Of a DNA stretch of 64,000 nt, positions 8,448-17,218 are shown in pieces. The stretch's first letter is position 1; each line of letters opens with the position of its first letter. The DNA lies in NCBI RefSeq assembly GCF_040081985.1, contig NZ_JBEBMH010000021.1:1-64000 (forward strand). The letters are read 5' to 3'. Made by a program: the position numbers and the translations under genes. The notes beneath the pieces are model-generated. The model was not told the origin of the DNA. It saw nothing but the letters and a program-made list of their open reading frames with translations, and made no database searches. This stretch comes from Kumtagia yinganensis (GTDB lineage: Bacteria > Pseudomonadota > Alphaproteobacteria > Rhizobiales > Rhizobiaceae).

Positions 8448-9515
8448 TCAAACGGAGAGTGCTTGCAGCAGATGCGCAAGTCGGAGTTTTCGGTCTGCCG
8501 AATGCCGGAAATGCTGTCCCGGGAGACTTCCCCCGCCGACCCAACCCTCCTCGCGGGCTTCGCTCGGCGAGATGCCGAATTCATGCCTGAAGGTTCGGCT
8601 GTACGCGGAGGGGTCCATGAACCCCCACTCTTCGGCGATGCGGGAGATGGATCGCCTATCCGAACTGTCGGCCAGCGCATCGCGCGTCCTCCGCAGCCGC
8701 TGGTGACGGATATAGGTGGAAACGCCGCCAAGCGGCTCGAAGAGCCTGTAGAGGCGGGAGCGCGAGAGACCGAGTTCCGAACACAGCATTTCGGGAGTCA
8801 AACTCCGGTCGGCCAGTCTCAGGGCGATGGTCTTCCGGACTTGATCCAGGAGCACCGTATCGATCGGTCTCTGCGCTTCGGCGAACCGATCCCGCGACGG
8901 CGTCAGACAGGCGGCGACCAGATGGTGTGTTGCCTCGAAGACATGCGAAGCCTCTGCAAGCGTCAATTCAGGCAGCGAGCGCTGCAGAAGAAGAAGATAA
9001 TTTGCCATGAGCGACCCACAGCCTCCGTCCACCCGCATGTCCACCATTTCCTCAAGCCCCGGTAGCGAGGACAAAAGGTCGTGCGGCATGAAAAGGGTCA
9101 GGAAAGCGTCGTCATCGGTCACGGCTTCGAAAGGCCTGGCCAGACAGTGGATGCTTGGAGTTGCAGGTTTGAGCTCGCGCGCCAAGCGTCGTGAGCCGCG
9201 CAACGGCACGCTGACATACCAATGATCGAGCGCGCCTCTCCTCAGATGCCGTCGGCGGTGGGCGTAGCCCGCGCCGGGCAGTTCTGTCGATGTGAAAATC
9301 AGCCGGCCAAGGTCCCAGGCCATCTGGCGAGCTGGAAACGAGCCATCCCGGCTCCTCACGAGATCGACCTCCACTACATTCAGGTGTGCATCCCGAAAAA
9401 CCTCGAATTGTTCGGAGGCTGGAAATTGACCGGTATTGACGTCGACCGCGCATATGAGTCGATCGTCTACGTATATTGCAGAAGAGCCATTCGGCTGCGG
9501 ACTTCTCTGAGCCAT
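8448..9515 (-). CDS. AraC-family transcriptional regulator
   Basis: This is a protein of about 355 aa with an N-terminal ligand-type domain of the AraC-binding-like kind (residues 20-200) and a C-terminal double helix-turn-helix. The first helix-turn-helix reads LTPEMLCSELGLSRSRLYRLF; the second is ISRIAEEWGFMDPSAYSRTFR and leads into HEFGISPSEAR, the family signature. Such N-terminal domains occur in FeaR/NitR-like activators of catabolic genes. The start is taken at ATG 9515 because the TTG at 9527 has no ribosome site, but neither start is strongly supported. It is divergent from the AI-2E-family permease, which may be its target; no inducer can be inferred. Confidence 0.85.
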   Translation of the reverse strand: MAQRSPQPNGSSAIYVDDRLICAVDVNTGQFPASEQFEVFRDAHLNVVEVDLVRSRDGSFPARQMAWDLGRLIFTSTELPGAGYAHRRRHLRRGALDHWYVSVPLRGSRRLARELKPATPSIHCLARPFEAVTDDDAFLTLFMPHDLLSSLPGLEEMVDMRVDGGCGSLMANYLLLLQRSLPELTLAEASHVFEATHHLVAACLTPSRDRFAEAQRPIDTVLLDQVRKTIALRLADRSLTPEMLCSELGLSRSRLYRLFEPLGGVSTYIRHQRLRRTRDALADSSDRRSISRIAEEWGFMDPSAYSRTFRHEFGISPSEAREEGWVGGGSLPGQHFRHSADRKLRLAHLLQALSV

Positions 9516-9833
9516 AATTTTAGTCAATTCTATGCTGTATTTTCACCTTCACTTTAGTACAAAACTCAGGATCACAAAGTCCCGTTCACCGAGTCGAACG
9601 AGAACATAAGATCGCTATATTGCGGGATGAATTGTGGTATGTCTAAGCCGCATTTGGCAATTCGAAGGCGGAGCGGTGCAGGTCACGACCGACCAATCCC
9701 CACGCCCTCATTTGATCCGTTCCTCCGCATGAATTTCTGCGCTCGAACCCGGCCGATCCGGATGGCTGACCATGCCGCCTGATGCTAGCGTGTCCGCAAT
9801 GCCGTTTCCGCCAGCGTGAGATCGTAACCCATC
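9516..9833. promoter_or_regulatory. Divergent promoter region of the AraC regulator and the permease
   Basis: About 320 bases between two diverging genes. It is more AT-rich than its surroundings near 9530-9650, as expected for promoters. I could not identify a clear repeated AraC-type half-site or a hairpin. Confidence 0.35.
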
Positions 9834-10886
9834 ATGACAGAACGAGCGCTCGTGGCGCCTATCACCATCCTGGCAATCATAGCCGTGGTGTCGGCGCTTC
9901 AGATAGGGGCAGCAGTGTTCGCGCCGGTCGCTTGCGCGCTCTTCATCATCGCGATTGTCTGGCCCCTACAGCGCAATTTGCAGCTTTTTGTCCCGAAGCT
10001 CGTCGCACTGGCAGCCGTGGTCGGCATGATTGTCCTGGCGTTTTTCGTCGTCGCTTCGATCACCACCTGGGGGTTCGGGAGGATCGGCCGATCGATCATC
10101 GCGGACAGCGCGCGATTCCAAGTGCTCTACGATCAACTTGCGGAATGGCTGGAAGGACACGGCATCGTCGTGGCCGGCGTGTGGGCCGAGCATTTTAATG
10201 TAGGCTGGCTCGTGCGCATACTACAGGGTTCGGCCGTGCGTCTGAACACCATGATATCGTTCTGGATCGTCGTTGTCGTCTATGTGCTGCTGGGCCTTCT
10301 CGATACCGAGGCGGCCGCCCGCAACGCCAAAGTCGCACTGAGCCCGCGTTCGGCGAGCATATTGATCGATGGCAGTGCGCTGACGGCGTCCAAGCTGCGC
10401 CGTTACATGGTGGTCCGGACGCTGATGAGCCTTGTGACAGGTTCGATGGTGTGGGCGCTCTCCGCGGCTTTCGGCCTGAGATTTGCCGCCGAATGGGGCA
10501 TCATCGCTTTCGCGCTGAACTACATTCCGTTCATGGGGCCATTCATAGCAACGCTTTTGCCCACGCTTTACGCCTTCGCCCAATTCGGATCGCCACAATC
10601 GGCCATCGTGATCTTTGCGGGTCTCAACGTCATCCAGTTCGTCATCGGCAGCTACATAGAACCGCGCGTGGCGGGTTACGCATTGGCGATCTCACCCTTC
10701 GTGGTCTTGTTCTCGGTGTTCTTCTGGTCGTTCCTGTGGGGCGTCTTCGGGGCTTTCATCGGCGTCCCCATAACCATCGCGGTGCTGACCTATTGCGCGC
10801 AATCGCCGTCGACAGTTTGGATCGCCCGGCTGATGGGCTCGCCGGCCGGGAGTTCCGAGGCGCAGGTGCAGAACGTGACCCAATAA
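9834..10886 (+). CDS. AI-2E family transporter (TqsA/PerM-like permease)
   Basis: This is a 350-aa membrane protein with the layout of the AI-2E/UPF0118 family. Two N-terminal helices come in the first 60 residues, then a helix, a periplasmic/soluble segment (about 85-135), and a C-terminal bundle with the conserved FALNYIPFMGPFIA and IEPRVAGYALAISPFVVLFS…WGVFGAFIGVPI segments. Family members export small molecules, AI-2 among them, or act as Na+(Li+)/H+ antiporters, so the substrate is open. ATG 9834 begins just before the first helix, though its ribosome site is weak. It is transcribed alone and is divergent from the AraC gene. Confidence 0.88.
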   Translation: MTERALVAPITILAIIAVVSALQIGAAVFAPVACALFIIAIVWPLQRNLQLFVPKLVALAAVVGMIVLAFFVVASITTWGFGRIGRSIIADSARFQVLYDQLAEWLEGHGIVVAGVWAEHFNVGWLVRILQGSAVRLNTMISFWIVVVVYVLLGLLDTEAAARNAKVALSPRSASILIDGSALTASKLRRYMVVRTLMSLVTGSMVWALSAAFGLRFAAEWGIIAFALNYIPFMGPFIATLLPTLYAFAQFGSPQSAIVIFAGLNVIQFVIGSYIEPRVAGYALAISPFVVLFSVFFWSFLWGVFGAFIGVPITIAVLTYCAQSPSTVWIARLMGSPAGSSEAQVQNVTQ

Positions 10887-11040
10887 GGGTCAAAGGCTGC
10901 TTCCAAGATAAAAAGGCCGAAAGCAACATCGACCATCCGTTGCCGGGCAATGGCCGGAATTAGACCTGCGCCCTCCATCCGACAGGGGCCGAGGGCACAG
11001 GCAACAATCATGGTTCGGAAACCAAGCCTACCGACCAAGC

Positions 11041-11346
11041 CTACCTTCGAATACGGCGCACGTCCGCCACCCGGCCGGTGCGTGAGTTGAGCGCCACCTC
11101 GAAACGGTTGCCGCCGCGGCGGGCGTGATAGACGAAGAACCGCCCCCTGCAATCCACGCGGCGGACATCCCGAAAACCACGGTTGCGAAGCAATCTTTTG
11201 CCTTGATTGCATGTGATCGCCCGGCCGTTGTTGAGGCTGGACCCGACCGTAATGTTGATGGTTACCGCCTCGGCCGGCGCGGGTGCCGCCAGCGGCGCGA
11301 TCAAGCTGATAGCGAGGCCCAAAGCCGCCAATGCATGTTTACGCAT
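11041..11346 (-). CDS. Small secreted basic protein of unknown function
   Basis: This is a 101-aa protein. Residues 1-27 form a classic signal peptide (MRKHALAALGLAISLIAPLA… with a likely cut after AEA). The mature part is strongly basic with two Cys, in ITCNQGKRLL and RVDCRGRFF, that could form a disulfide, and it ends VADVRRIRR. GAGGAAC precedes the ATG. The arrangement G-R-A-I-T-C near the N-terminus and a final strand that reads like a PepSY half (FEVALNSRTGRVADV) resemble small periplasmic proteins common in rhizobia. The function is unknown. Confidence 0.75.
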   Translation of the reverse strand: MRKHALAALGLAISLIAPLAAPAPAEAVTINITVGSSLNNGRAITCNQGKRLLRNRGFRDVRRVDCRGRFFVYHARRGGNRFEVALNSRTGRVADVRRIRR

Positions 11347-11622
11347 GTTGTTCCTCGATCACGAAAGCCTGTAAGCGACATGACCTCACAGACCCACGAA
11401 TTGTCAAGAAATAGGCAGGGTATACCGATACGTTCGGTACGCGGGGCCCAGATTCTGGATTGCTCGCCTATGCCCGACCGCCTCACGGCTTGGAAGCCTG
11501 CGGGTATAGAGGTCGCCGTCGTCGGTCCCGGCTAGCGGAACGTCGCGCCAGTGATAAACCGGCCGCCGCTGCACCGGGGAGCACCGGATACGCCCCGCGG
11601 CAAGCCGTTTGCAACCGGAGCG

Positions 11623-12459
11623 TCAGTGCGAAAGCAAAACCGGCAGCCGCAAATCGCTGACAATGCCTTCCGTTGCGCCGCCCAGCACGAAGTCGCGAAA
11701 GCGCGAATGCCCGTAGCCGCCCATGACCAGGAGCTTGCAGCCCCTGTGCAACGCCGTCTGCTGGAGCGTCTCGGCGATCGGGCAGTCCTCGGCGTTGACC
11801 GGCACGGCCTCGGCCGGAAGGCGGCGATGGCGCAGTCGCGCCGCGAGCCGCTCGCCGGCGTCTTTCTCCTTCAGCGGCTTCTCGTCAAGGACGGTGATGA
11901 TCGATATCCGCGATGCCCGCTCCAGCAAGGGCTGGGCGTCGGCGACGGCGCGCGCGGCGACACGGCTGCCGTCCCAAGCGATGGCGACATGGTCGATTGA
12001 GGAGATTGTCGGCACGTCCCGCAGGAGGATGGTGGGGCGGCCCGAGCCAAAGATGACGGCTTCCGCCAGCATGCGAACGGTCGGGTTGCCGGCCTCCCAC
12101 CCGATTAGGCTGAGATCGAAATAACGCGCATGCCTTGCGGCGGCATCTCCGAGCGAGGCAAGCGGCACGGCAATCGCATCCGTGGTTACGTCGACCCCCG
12201 CCGCCGACGCCCTTTCCCTCACTGCCGCGAGCAGATGCTCGCCGCTCTTGAGGCTCGCCACTTCGGCTCGTCGGATCATTTCGGGCGTGTCGAGCAACAG
12301 CCGCGACAAGGTGTTGGAGACGTCCGGAATGTCGGCGTCGATCGCCAGCGCGTGAAGGCCGGCGCCAATCCCGGCGGCGAACGCGACTGCGTTTGCGGCG
12401 GCCACTTCCGTATTCGCCTCGGGATAGGTGGCAAGAGGAAAGAAAGCTTCGAGCTTCAT
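11623..12459 (-). CDS. Universal stress protein (tandem UspA domains)
   Basis: This is a 278-aa protein with two UspA-type domains. The second carries the ATP-binding pattern GGYGHSRFRDFVLGGATE (G-x2-G-x9-G-T-like) and ends in the usual PVLLSH strand; the first domain is more degenerate. AAGGAG precedes the ATG. Tandem Usp proteins are cytoplasmic and typically rise under low oxygen or stasis. The gene diverges from a second usp gene across a 400-base spacer holding two FixK-type boxes. The nearer box, centred about 92 bases upstream, is well placed for activation by FixK. Confidence 0.88.
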   Translation of the reverse strand: MKLEAFFPLATYPEANTEVAAANAVAFAAGIGAGLHALAIDADIPDVSNTLSRLLLDTPEMIRRAEVASLKSGEHLLAAVRERASAAGVDVTTDAIAVPLASLGDAAARHARYFDLSLIGWEAGNPTVRMLAEAVIFGSGRPTILLRDVPTISSIDHVAIAWDGSRVAARAVADAQPLLERASRISIITVLDEKPLKEKDAGERLAARLRHRRLPAEAVPVNAEDCPIAETLQQTALHRGCKLLVMGGYGHSRFRDFVLGGATEGIVSDLRLPVLLSH

Positions 12460-12544
12460 GGCGTTCTCCTTCGTGGGCGAATGTCATTAGCATCTCGAAC
12501 CAAAAATGCTTTTCAAAGCCTGCCGCTAATTCCTACCTGCGGCC

Positions 12545-12558
12545 TTGATCTCGCGCAA
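12545..12558. promoter_or_regulatory. FixK/FNR-type box (usp, minus strand)
   Basis: TTGATCTCGCGCAA matches TTGA-N6-GCAA, a FixK2-type variant of the FNR dyad. A transcription start 41.5 bases towards the minus-strand usp gene would fall near 12510, leaving a 50-base leader. It differs at one base from the box at 16004. Confidence 0.65.
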
Positions 12559-12667
12559 AATAAAACAGTCGGATCAACCCCTGCGGCTCGAAACAGCGGT
12601 GCAGCCGATGGTGGGCGACGATCTCGCTGCTTGCACCGACAACTGCGTGAAAATCGCAGCAATCACT

Positions 12668-12681
12668 TTGACGCGCATCAA
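12668..12681. promoter_or_regulatory. FixK/FNR-type box, perfect half-sites (usp, plus strand)
   Basis: TTGACGCGCATCAA has perfect TTGA and TCAA half-sites, with T and A flanks that extend the dyad. It lies between the divergent usp genes and is presumably used by the plus-strand copy starting at 12861. Confidence 0.75.
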
Positions 12682-12860
12682 AGCGGCAAAAACCGATCCA
12701 GCCGATATTTGCAGGACAAGGATTCAATTCCCCAGCAACCGGACGTGACCAACAGTCGATGCGGATGCGGTCCTCACACATACGCCGTGCCTGAACTGCG
12801 CGTTCGCGGTTCGTACGGTGGGCGCCATGGAAGGCGGCAAGACCAAGCGGAGATCCTGTC

Positions 12861-13681
12861 ATGCGTTTCAAGTCGATTCTCGTGAATCTCGATGTCGACG
12901 GGCCGGTCGCTCCGCTTTTCAGTTTCGCCATGAAGCTGGCCCGGCGCTTCGAGGCCGTCTTGATCGGATTTTCGGCAGCCGACGCCCCCCTGCCCTTCGT
13001 CGGGCCGGAAGGCAGTGTCATTGCCGGAGAAGTGTGGCAGCAGGAAAGAGACGATATCGAACGGCGTCTCAAGGAGTTGCGGGCCGAGGTCGATAAACTG
13101 GCATCGGGCTCGCTCCCCGTGGAATGGCAACAGATGGTTGGCGATCCGACCCACACGCTGACTGTTGCCGCGCGGCTTGCCGACCTCATCGTCACCGGTG
13201 CTCCGCAAGGCGCCTCGGTCAGCGACGGCTATCGCGCCGCCGATCTGGGCAGCGTGATCCTGCAGGCGGGCCGTCCGGTTCTGGTTGCCGCTGACGGAGC
13301 CGAGCAGCTTTCGGCGAACAGGGTCGTGGTCGCCTGGAAGGACACGCGCGAGGCACGGCGAGCCGTGGCCGATGCGGTGCCGTTGCTCCTATCGCCGGCG
13401 AAGTCACCGTCGTGACGGTCGACCGCGACCCCGATGACGGTATCCACGCCGGTGTCGCGGACGTCGCTGCATTCCTGGAGCGCCACGGCGTCAAGGCGCG
13501 CGCCGAAGTGATAGCGGCGAAGGACGAGAGTGGAACTCTGGCAGAGTTCGTCACGTCCAGCCGCGCCGATCTGATCGTATCGGGCGCATACGGCCATAGC
13601 CGTCTGAGGGAATGGGCATTCGGCGGGGTGACCCGTTCGTTGCTGGACGAAGCAAGGTTCAGTCGTTTCATGTCGAGTTGA
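12861..13681 (+). pseudogene. Universal stress protein, frameshifted
   Basis: Two adjacent frames together make one tandem Usp protein of about 273 aa. The first (12861-13415) runs from MRFKSILVNLDVDGP through one Usp domain into RRAVADAVPLLL and then stops. The second continues from about 13387 with IAGEVTVVTVDRDPDDG and contains the Usp nucleotide motif SGAYGHSRLREWAFGGVT, ending RFMSS. Joining them needs one extra base near 13387-13392 (…TTGCTCCTATCGCC…), so one base appears to be missing. Two explanations are a recent inactivating deletion or a sequencing error. No slippery heptamer is present, so programmed shifting is unlikely. GGAGAT precedes the ATG, and a FixK-type box lies upstream. 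Confidence 0.8.
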
Positions 13682-13850
13682 CCGCCGCGAGCGTGCAGCC
13701 TTCCGTCACATCGCCATCCCCGCCTGACGCCAGCCGAGAAGAACCTTGACCCCATAGGTGGGAGAGGCGCTCTCCCTCGCCCCTTCGAATGTCAGGATTT
13801 CGGGCCGGCCACCGTGCTACACCGGCGATACATTCAACCTGGTGGCCCCG

Positions 13851-15386
13851 ATGCCGGCAAGCGACACAACCGGAAAACAAGACCGTTTCCTGCGGCTGGT
13901 CCTTTCTCCCCGTTTTGAAGGCCCTGCCGGCTATTTCCTGGCCTTTGCCGCGGTCGCACTGGTTTTTGCTATTCGGCTCGCCCTGCAAAACGTCATCGAT
14001 GACCACGCGGCGTTCTTGCTGTTCGTTCCGGCAATCCTCGTGGCGTCGATTGCCGGAGGAATCGGCCCCGGTCTTGTGGCCCTGGGTCTCTCCATCCTGG
14101 GAGCGCTTCTCGTCGGCGGACTCGACCAAGCCGCATGGGCTCAGATAGTGATCCTTGCCGCCATCGGGTTGGCAATCGCCTGGTTCGGAGAGGTACTGCG
14201 ACGCGCGCACCTTGCGGTCGAGAGCACCGAGGCGGCGCTCAATGCGCGCGAAGCGCATCTTCGTTCCATCCTCGATACCGTCCTCGACGCGACGGTGGTC
14301 ATCCAGTCCGACGGTTCCATCGTCTCCTTCAATGCCGCCGCGGTGCGCCAGTTCGGTTATGCCGAATCGGAGGTCGTCGGCAGGAATGTCCATATTCTGA
14401 TGCCGGAGCCTTATCACCGCGAGCACGACGGCTACATGCGGCGCTACCTCGAGACCGGCGAAAAACGCATTATCGGGCTGGATCGCGTGGTGGTCGGTCG
14501 CCGGAAGGACGGCTCGACCTTTCCGATGAAGCTTGCCGTCGGTGAAATGCAATCGGGCGGCCAAACCTTCTTTACAGGGTTCATTCGCGACCTCACGGAG
14601 CGTGAACAATCCGAAGCCAGGCTGCAGGAGATCCAGAGCGAATTGGCGCGGCTCGCCCGCCTCAACGAACTGGGCGAAATGGCTTCGACCCTCGCCCACG
14701 AACTCAACCAGCCGCTCGCGGCCATCGCCAACTATGCGCAGGGTTGCGTCCGGCTGCTCCGCGACATGGACGATGCGATCGCCGCGCGCATGAGGGAAGC
14801 CCTTGAGGAGACCGCCAAGCAATCGCTGCGCGCCGGCGGCATCATCCGCCACCTGCGCGAATTCGTGACGCGGGGCGAGACCGAAAAGGCGCCGGAGGAC
14901 ATCCGCAATCTGATCGAGGAGGCCGGCGCGCTGGCGCTGGTCGGCTCTCGTGAGCACGGCGTGCGCTCGGTTTTCGATTTTTCGCCGGGAGCCGCAATCG
15001 TCATGGTCGACCGCGTGCAGATCCAGCAGGTGCTGATCAATCTCATGCGCAATGCAATGGAGGCGATGCGCGACTGCGAGCGGCGCGAATTGGTTGTGCG
15101 CACGGCTGCCGACGGCTCGGGAATGATCATTGTCGAGGTGTCGGATACCGGTCCGGGCATTTCAGACGAAATTGCAGCGCAACTGTTCCAACCCTTCGTG
15201 ACCAGCAAACGAGGCGGCATGGGGATCGGCTTGTCCATTTCTAAGCGGATCGTCGAGGCCCATGGCGGCGAATTGTCCGCTAGCCGCAACGCCGAGGGTG
15301 GCGCAACATTCCGATTCTCGCTGCCCGCCATCGAACCGGCAACGCAGCCCGAAGGCACGAAAGACGCGACGCATGCAGATCGGTGA
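13851..15386 (+). CDS. fixL: FixL-type haem PAS oxygen-sensor histidine kinase
   Basis: This is a 511-aa protein from ATG 13851; a GTG at 13758 would add 31 unlikely residues. Order: an N-terminal DUF4118-like block of about four membrane helices (25-115), a PAS domain (135-255), a HisKA domain and a HATPase. The PAS carries the FixL haem residues. H192 in EPYHREHDGY matches the proximal His (H200 of Bradyrhizobium FixL), and R198 and R212 match the R206 and R220 that sense bound O2. The H-box LAHELNQP has phospho-acceptor H283; the N-box has N401; G-boxes SDTGPG and GMGIGLS follow. FixL autophosphorylates when O2 leaves the haem and phosphorylates FixJ, encoded next with a 14-base overlap. 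Confidence 0.93.
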   Translation: MPASDTTGKQDRFLRLVLSPRFEGPAGYFLAFAAVALVFAIRLALQNVIDDHAAFLLFVPAILVASIAGGIGPGLVALGLSILGALLVGGLDQAAWAQIVILAAIGLAIAWFGEVLRRAHLAVESTEAALNAREAHLRSILDTVLDATVVIQSDGSIVSFNAAAVRQFGYAESEVVGRNVHILMPEPYHREHDGYMRRYLETGEKRIIGLDRVVVGRRKDGSTFPMKLAVGEMQSGGQTFFTGFIRDLTEREQSEARLQEIQSELARLARLNELGEMASTLAHELNQPLAAIANYAQGCVRLLRDMDDAIAARMREALEETAKQSLRAGGIIRHLREFVTRGETEKAPEDIRNLIEEAGALALVGSREHGVRSVFDFSPGAAIVMVDRVQIQQVLINLMRNAMEAMRDCERRELVVRTAADGSGMIIVEVSDTGPGISDEIAAQLFQPFVTSKRGGMGIGLSISKRIVEAHGGELSASRNAEGGATFRFSLPAIEPATQPEGTKDATHADR

Positions 15387-15993
15387 CTATGTCGTCCATA
15401 TCGTCGATGACGAGGAACCCGTCCGCAAGTCCCTCGCCTTCCTGCTTACGATGGCCGGGTTCACCGTGCGCGTGCACGAATCCGCGACAAGCTTCCTTGC
15501 GTTGGCGCCCGGCATCGGCAAGGGATGCCTGGTGACCGATCTACGGATGCCGGACATGAGCGGGGTCGATCTGCTGACGCGGCTCCGCGCCGCCAGGGTG
15601 ACGATGCCCGCCATCGTCATCACCGGCCACGGCGACGTGCCGATGGCGGTCGCAGCGATGAAATCGGGGGCTTTCGATTTCATCGAAAAGCCGTTCGAGG
15701 ACACCGTCCTGATCGAGGCGATCGGACGCGCGGCGGAGCGTATCGGCGAAACGCCGGCGGCGGCAGAAGACGGACCCGCGGTCTTGTCTCGCCTCGATCA
15801 ACTGACGGAGCGCGAGCGGCAAGTGCTTTCCGCGGTCGTCGCGGGCCTGCCCAACAAGACCATAGCCTACGACCTCAACATCAGCCCCCGCACCGTCGAG
15901 GTGCACCGCGCCAACGTCATGGCCAAGATGCAAGCGAAGAGCCTGCCCGAACTCGTGCGGATGACGCTCGCGGCGGGGCTGGGAACCTCCTGA
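15373..15993 (+). CDS. fixJ: FixJ-type response regulator
   Basis: This is a 206-aa two-domain regulator. The receiver has acidic pocket D12/D13, phospho-acceptor D56 in VTDLRMPDMSG, T84 and K106 (IEKPF). The C-terminal LuxR/GerE helix-turn-helix (about 140-200) has LTERERQVLSAVVAGLPNK and SPRTVEVHRANVM. The start at ATG 15373 overlaps the end of fixL by 14 bases, so the pair is translationally linked. FixJ~P normally activates fixK under low oxygen, and a FixJ-like site lies upstream of the fixK gene here. Confidence 0.93.
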   Translation: MQIGDYVVHIVDDEEPVRKSLAFLLTMAGFTVRVHESATSFLALAPGIGKGCLVTDLRMPDMSGVDLLTRLRAARVTMPAIVITGHGDVPMAVAAMKSGAFDFIEKPFEDTVLIEAIGRAAERIGETPAAAEDGPAVLSRLDQLTERERQVLSAVVAGLPNKTIAYDLNISPRTVEVHRANVMAKMQAKSLPELVRMTLAAGLGTS

Positions 15994-16003
15994 AGGGCCG
16001 GAG

Positions 16004-16017
16004 TTGATCTGGCGCAA
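16004..16017. promoter_or_regulatory. FixK/FNR-type box upstream of the receiver-like gene
   Basis: TTGATCTGGCGCAA fits TTGA-N6-GCAA and differs by one base from the box at 12545. A start 41.5 bases downstream (about 16052) gives a 45-base leader to the TTG at 16097. Confidence 0.6.
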
Positions 16018-16096
16018 AGCGCAACGCCCCAAGCCAGGATAGAAATACCGGCTACCCCTTCCCGCATTTTGGAACGGGCTGTCGGGAGAGACTTCG

Positions 16097-16447
16097 TTGA
16101 CCACCGCCACCCTTGTTCTCGTCGTCGCGCCCGAAAGGGACTTCCGGCGCTCGCTTGAATTTGCGCTGGAGGCCGAAGGGTTTGCCGTCGAAACCCATGC
16201 CCGCACTTCGGACGCCTTCGTCTCGACGCGGGCGCAAGAAGCGGACTGTACGGTCATCGATGATGCAGCGATCGAAGACTGGCGGGCCGCCGAAGAACAA
16301 TTCCGCCGATTTGGAAGGCCGGTTATCCTGCTCGTTGGCAGGATCCGGCCTGTGCCCGACCTTCCTTTCACGACAATCCTGACCAAGCCATTTCTGGGAA
16401 CACCCCTAATCGAAACCGTTCGCGAACTCGCAGCCCACGGCGCGTGA
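16097..16447 (+). CDS. Stand-alone receiver-like protein, acidic pocket degenerate
   Basis: This is a 116-aa protein with the fold pattern of a CheY-type receiver: an LVLVVAPERDFRRSLEFALEAE opening, a central CTVIDD strand and a late LTKPF, the conserved Lys loop. The usual acidic pair after strand 1 is replaced by APERD, and the position after strand 3 reads VIDD. Phosphorylation is therefore possible but uncertain. Start TTG 16097 is backed by GGGAGAG six bases upstream. Single-domain receivers near fixLJ in rhizobia can act as phosphate sinks or modulators of FixL. A FixK-type box upstream suggests feedback within the oxygen circuit. The product could also be an inactive pseudo-receiver. 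Confidence 0.65.
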   Translation: MTTATLVLVVAPERDFRRSLEFALEAEGFAVETHARTSDAFVSTRAQEADCTVIDDAAIEDWRAAEEQFRRFGRPVILLVGRIRPVPDLPFTTILTKPFLGTPLIETVRELAAHGA

Positions 16448-16450
16448 GGT

Positions 16451-16467
16451 CTACGTAGTTTCCCTTA
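16451..16467 (+). promoter_or_regulatory. FixJ-like binding site / fixK promoter
   Basis: CTACGTAGTTTCCCTTA has a TACGTAG core matching seven of eight positions of the GTAMGTAG site reported for FixJ. The TAGTTTCCC part resembles the sequence in Sinorhizobium fixK and nifA promoters. It lies about 75-90 bases before the fixK ATG, immediately after the receiver gene. Confidence 0.6.
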
Positions 16468-16539
16468 AGGACATGACCGGATTTCGGGCCGCCTCGAATT
16501 GCGGGATTGCTGTCCCGTCGGATGGAAGCGGAGACGGTC

Positions 16540-17196
16540 ATGACTTTCCTGGAAACGTCGGGATTGGAACTTCAGTCACAGAATGCCGGCGTTTCCAGCC
16601 TCTCCGGGCTACCTGATCGCCCGGCCCCGAACGGACAGGCGCTGAGTTTCTTTCCGGCCGGTGCCGAGATTTATGCGCAGGGCGAGAAATGTGGGGCGCT
16701 CTACCGGGTCGAGTTCGGCGCCGTGAGGGTGTATCGCCTGCTTGCCGATGGGCGGCGCCAGATCTCCGCTTTTCACCTGCCAGGCGAGATGTTCGGCTTC
16801 GAGGCCGACGACATCCATCATTTCTTTGCCGAAACCCTGTGCGCAACGAGGGTCCGAATCCTGCGCGCCTCCGCGGGCAACGACCTTTCGAGCGAATTGC
16901 TGCCCATGGCGCTGAAGGGCCTGGTACGCGCGCAGGAGCATCTTCTCGTCCTGGGCAGGCAGAATGCGGCCGAACGCATCGCCGCCTTCCTCACCGACAT
17001 GGCCGCGCGCCAAGGCGGGCTGAGGCAGGTCGAGTTGCCGATGTCGCGCACCGATATTGCCGACTACCTCGGGCTGACGATCGAAACCGTGTCGCGCGTC
17101 TTCTCGAAACTCAAGCAGAAGGGCGTCATCAAATTGCCCGGCCTTCGTAGCGTCGAGATCGTGAAGTGGCAGGCACTCCACGACATGACCGCCTGA
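16540..17196 (+). CDS. fixK: FixK-type Crp/Fnr transcriptional regulator
   Basis: This is a 218-aa regulator with an N-terminal cyclic-nucleotide-binding-like beta-roll (about 30-125), a dimer helix and a C-terminal winged helix. The recognition helix in MSRTDIADYLGLTIETVSRVF carries E182, S185 and R186, the residues that read TTGA half-sites in FNR/FixK. There is no N-terminal Cys cluster, so it is not itself an Fe-S oxygen sensor; this is the FixK pattern, where FixLJ controls expression. Start ATG 16540 has GGAG seven bases upstream; TTG 16507 and ATG 16522 are alternatives. It is convergent with hemN, which ends 22 bases away. Its likely targets, the five boxes, lie within about 5 kb on either side. 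Confidence 0.9.
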   Translation: MTFLETSGLELQSQNAGVSSLSGLPDRPAPNGQALSFFPAGAEIYAQGEKCGALYRVEFGAVRVYRLLADGRRQISAFHLPGEMFGFEADDIHHFFAETLCATRVRILRASAGNDLSSELLPMALKGLVRAQEHLLVLGRQNAAERIAAFLTDMAARQGGLRQVELPMSRTDIADYLGLTIETVSRVFSKLKQKGVIKLPGLRSVEIVKWQALHDMTA

Positions 17197-17218
17197 GCAG
17201 GGCTTGCCGGCGCCGCCT

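Noticed and set aside
13385..13415. Programmed ribosomal frameshift in the usp gene
   Set aside because: No slippery heptamer and no clear downstream pseudoknot; a plain one-base loss explains it better.
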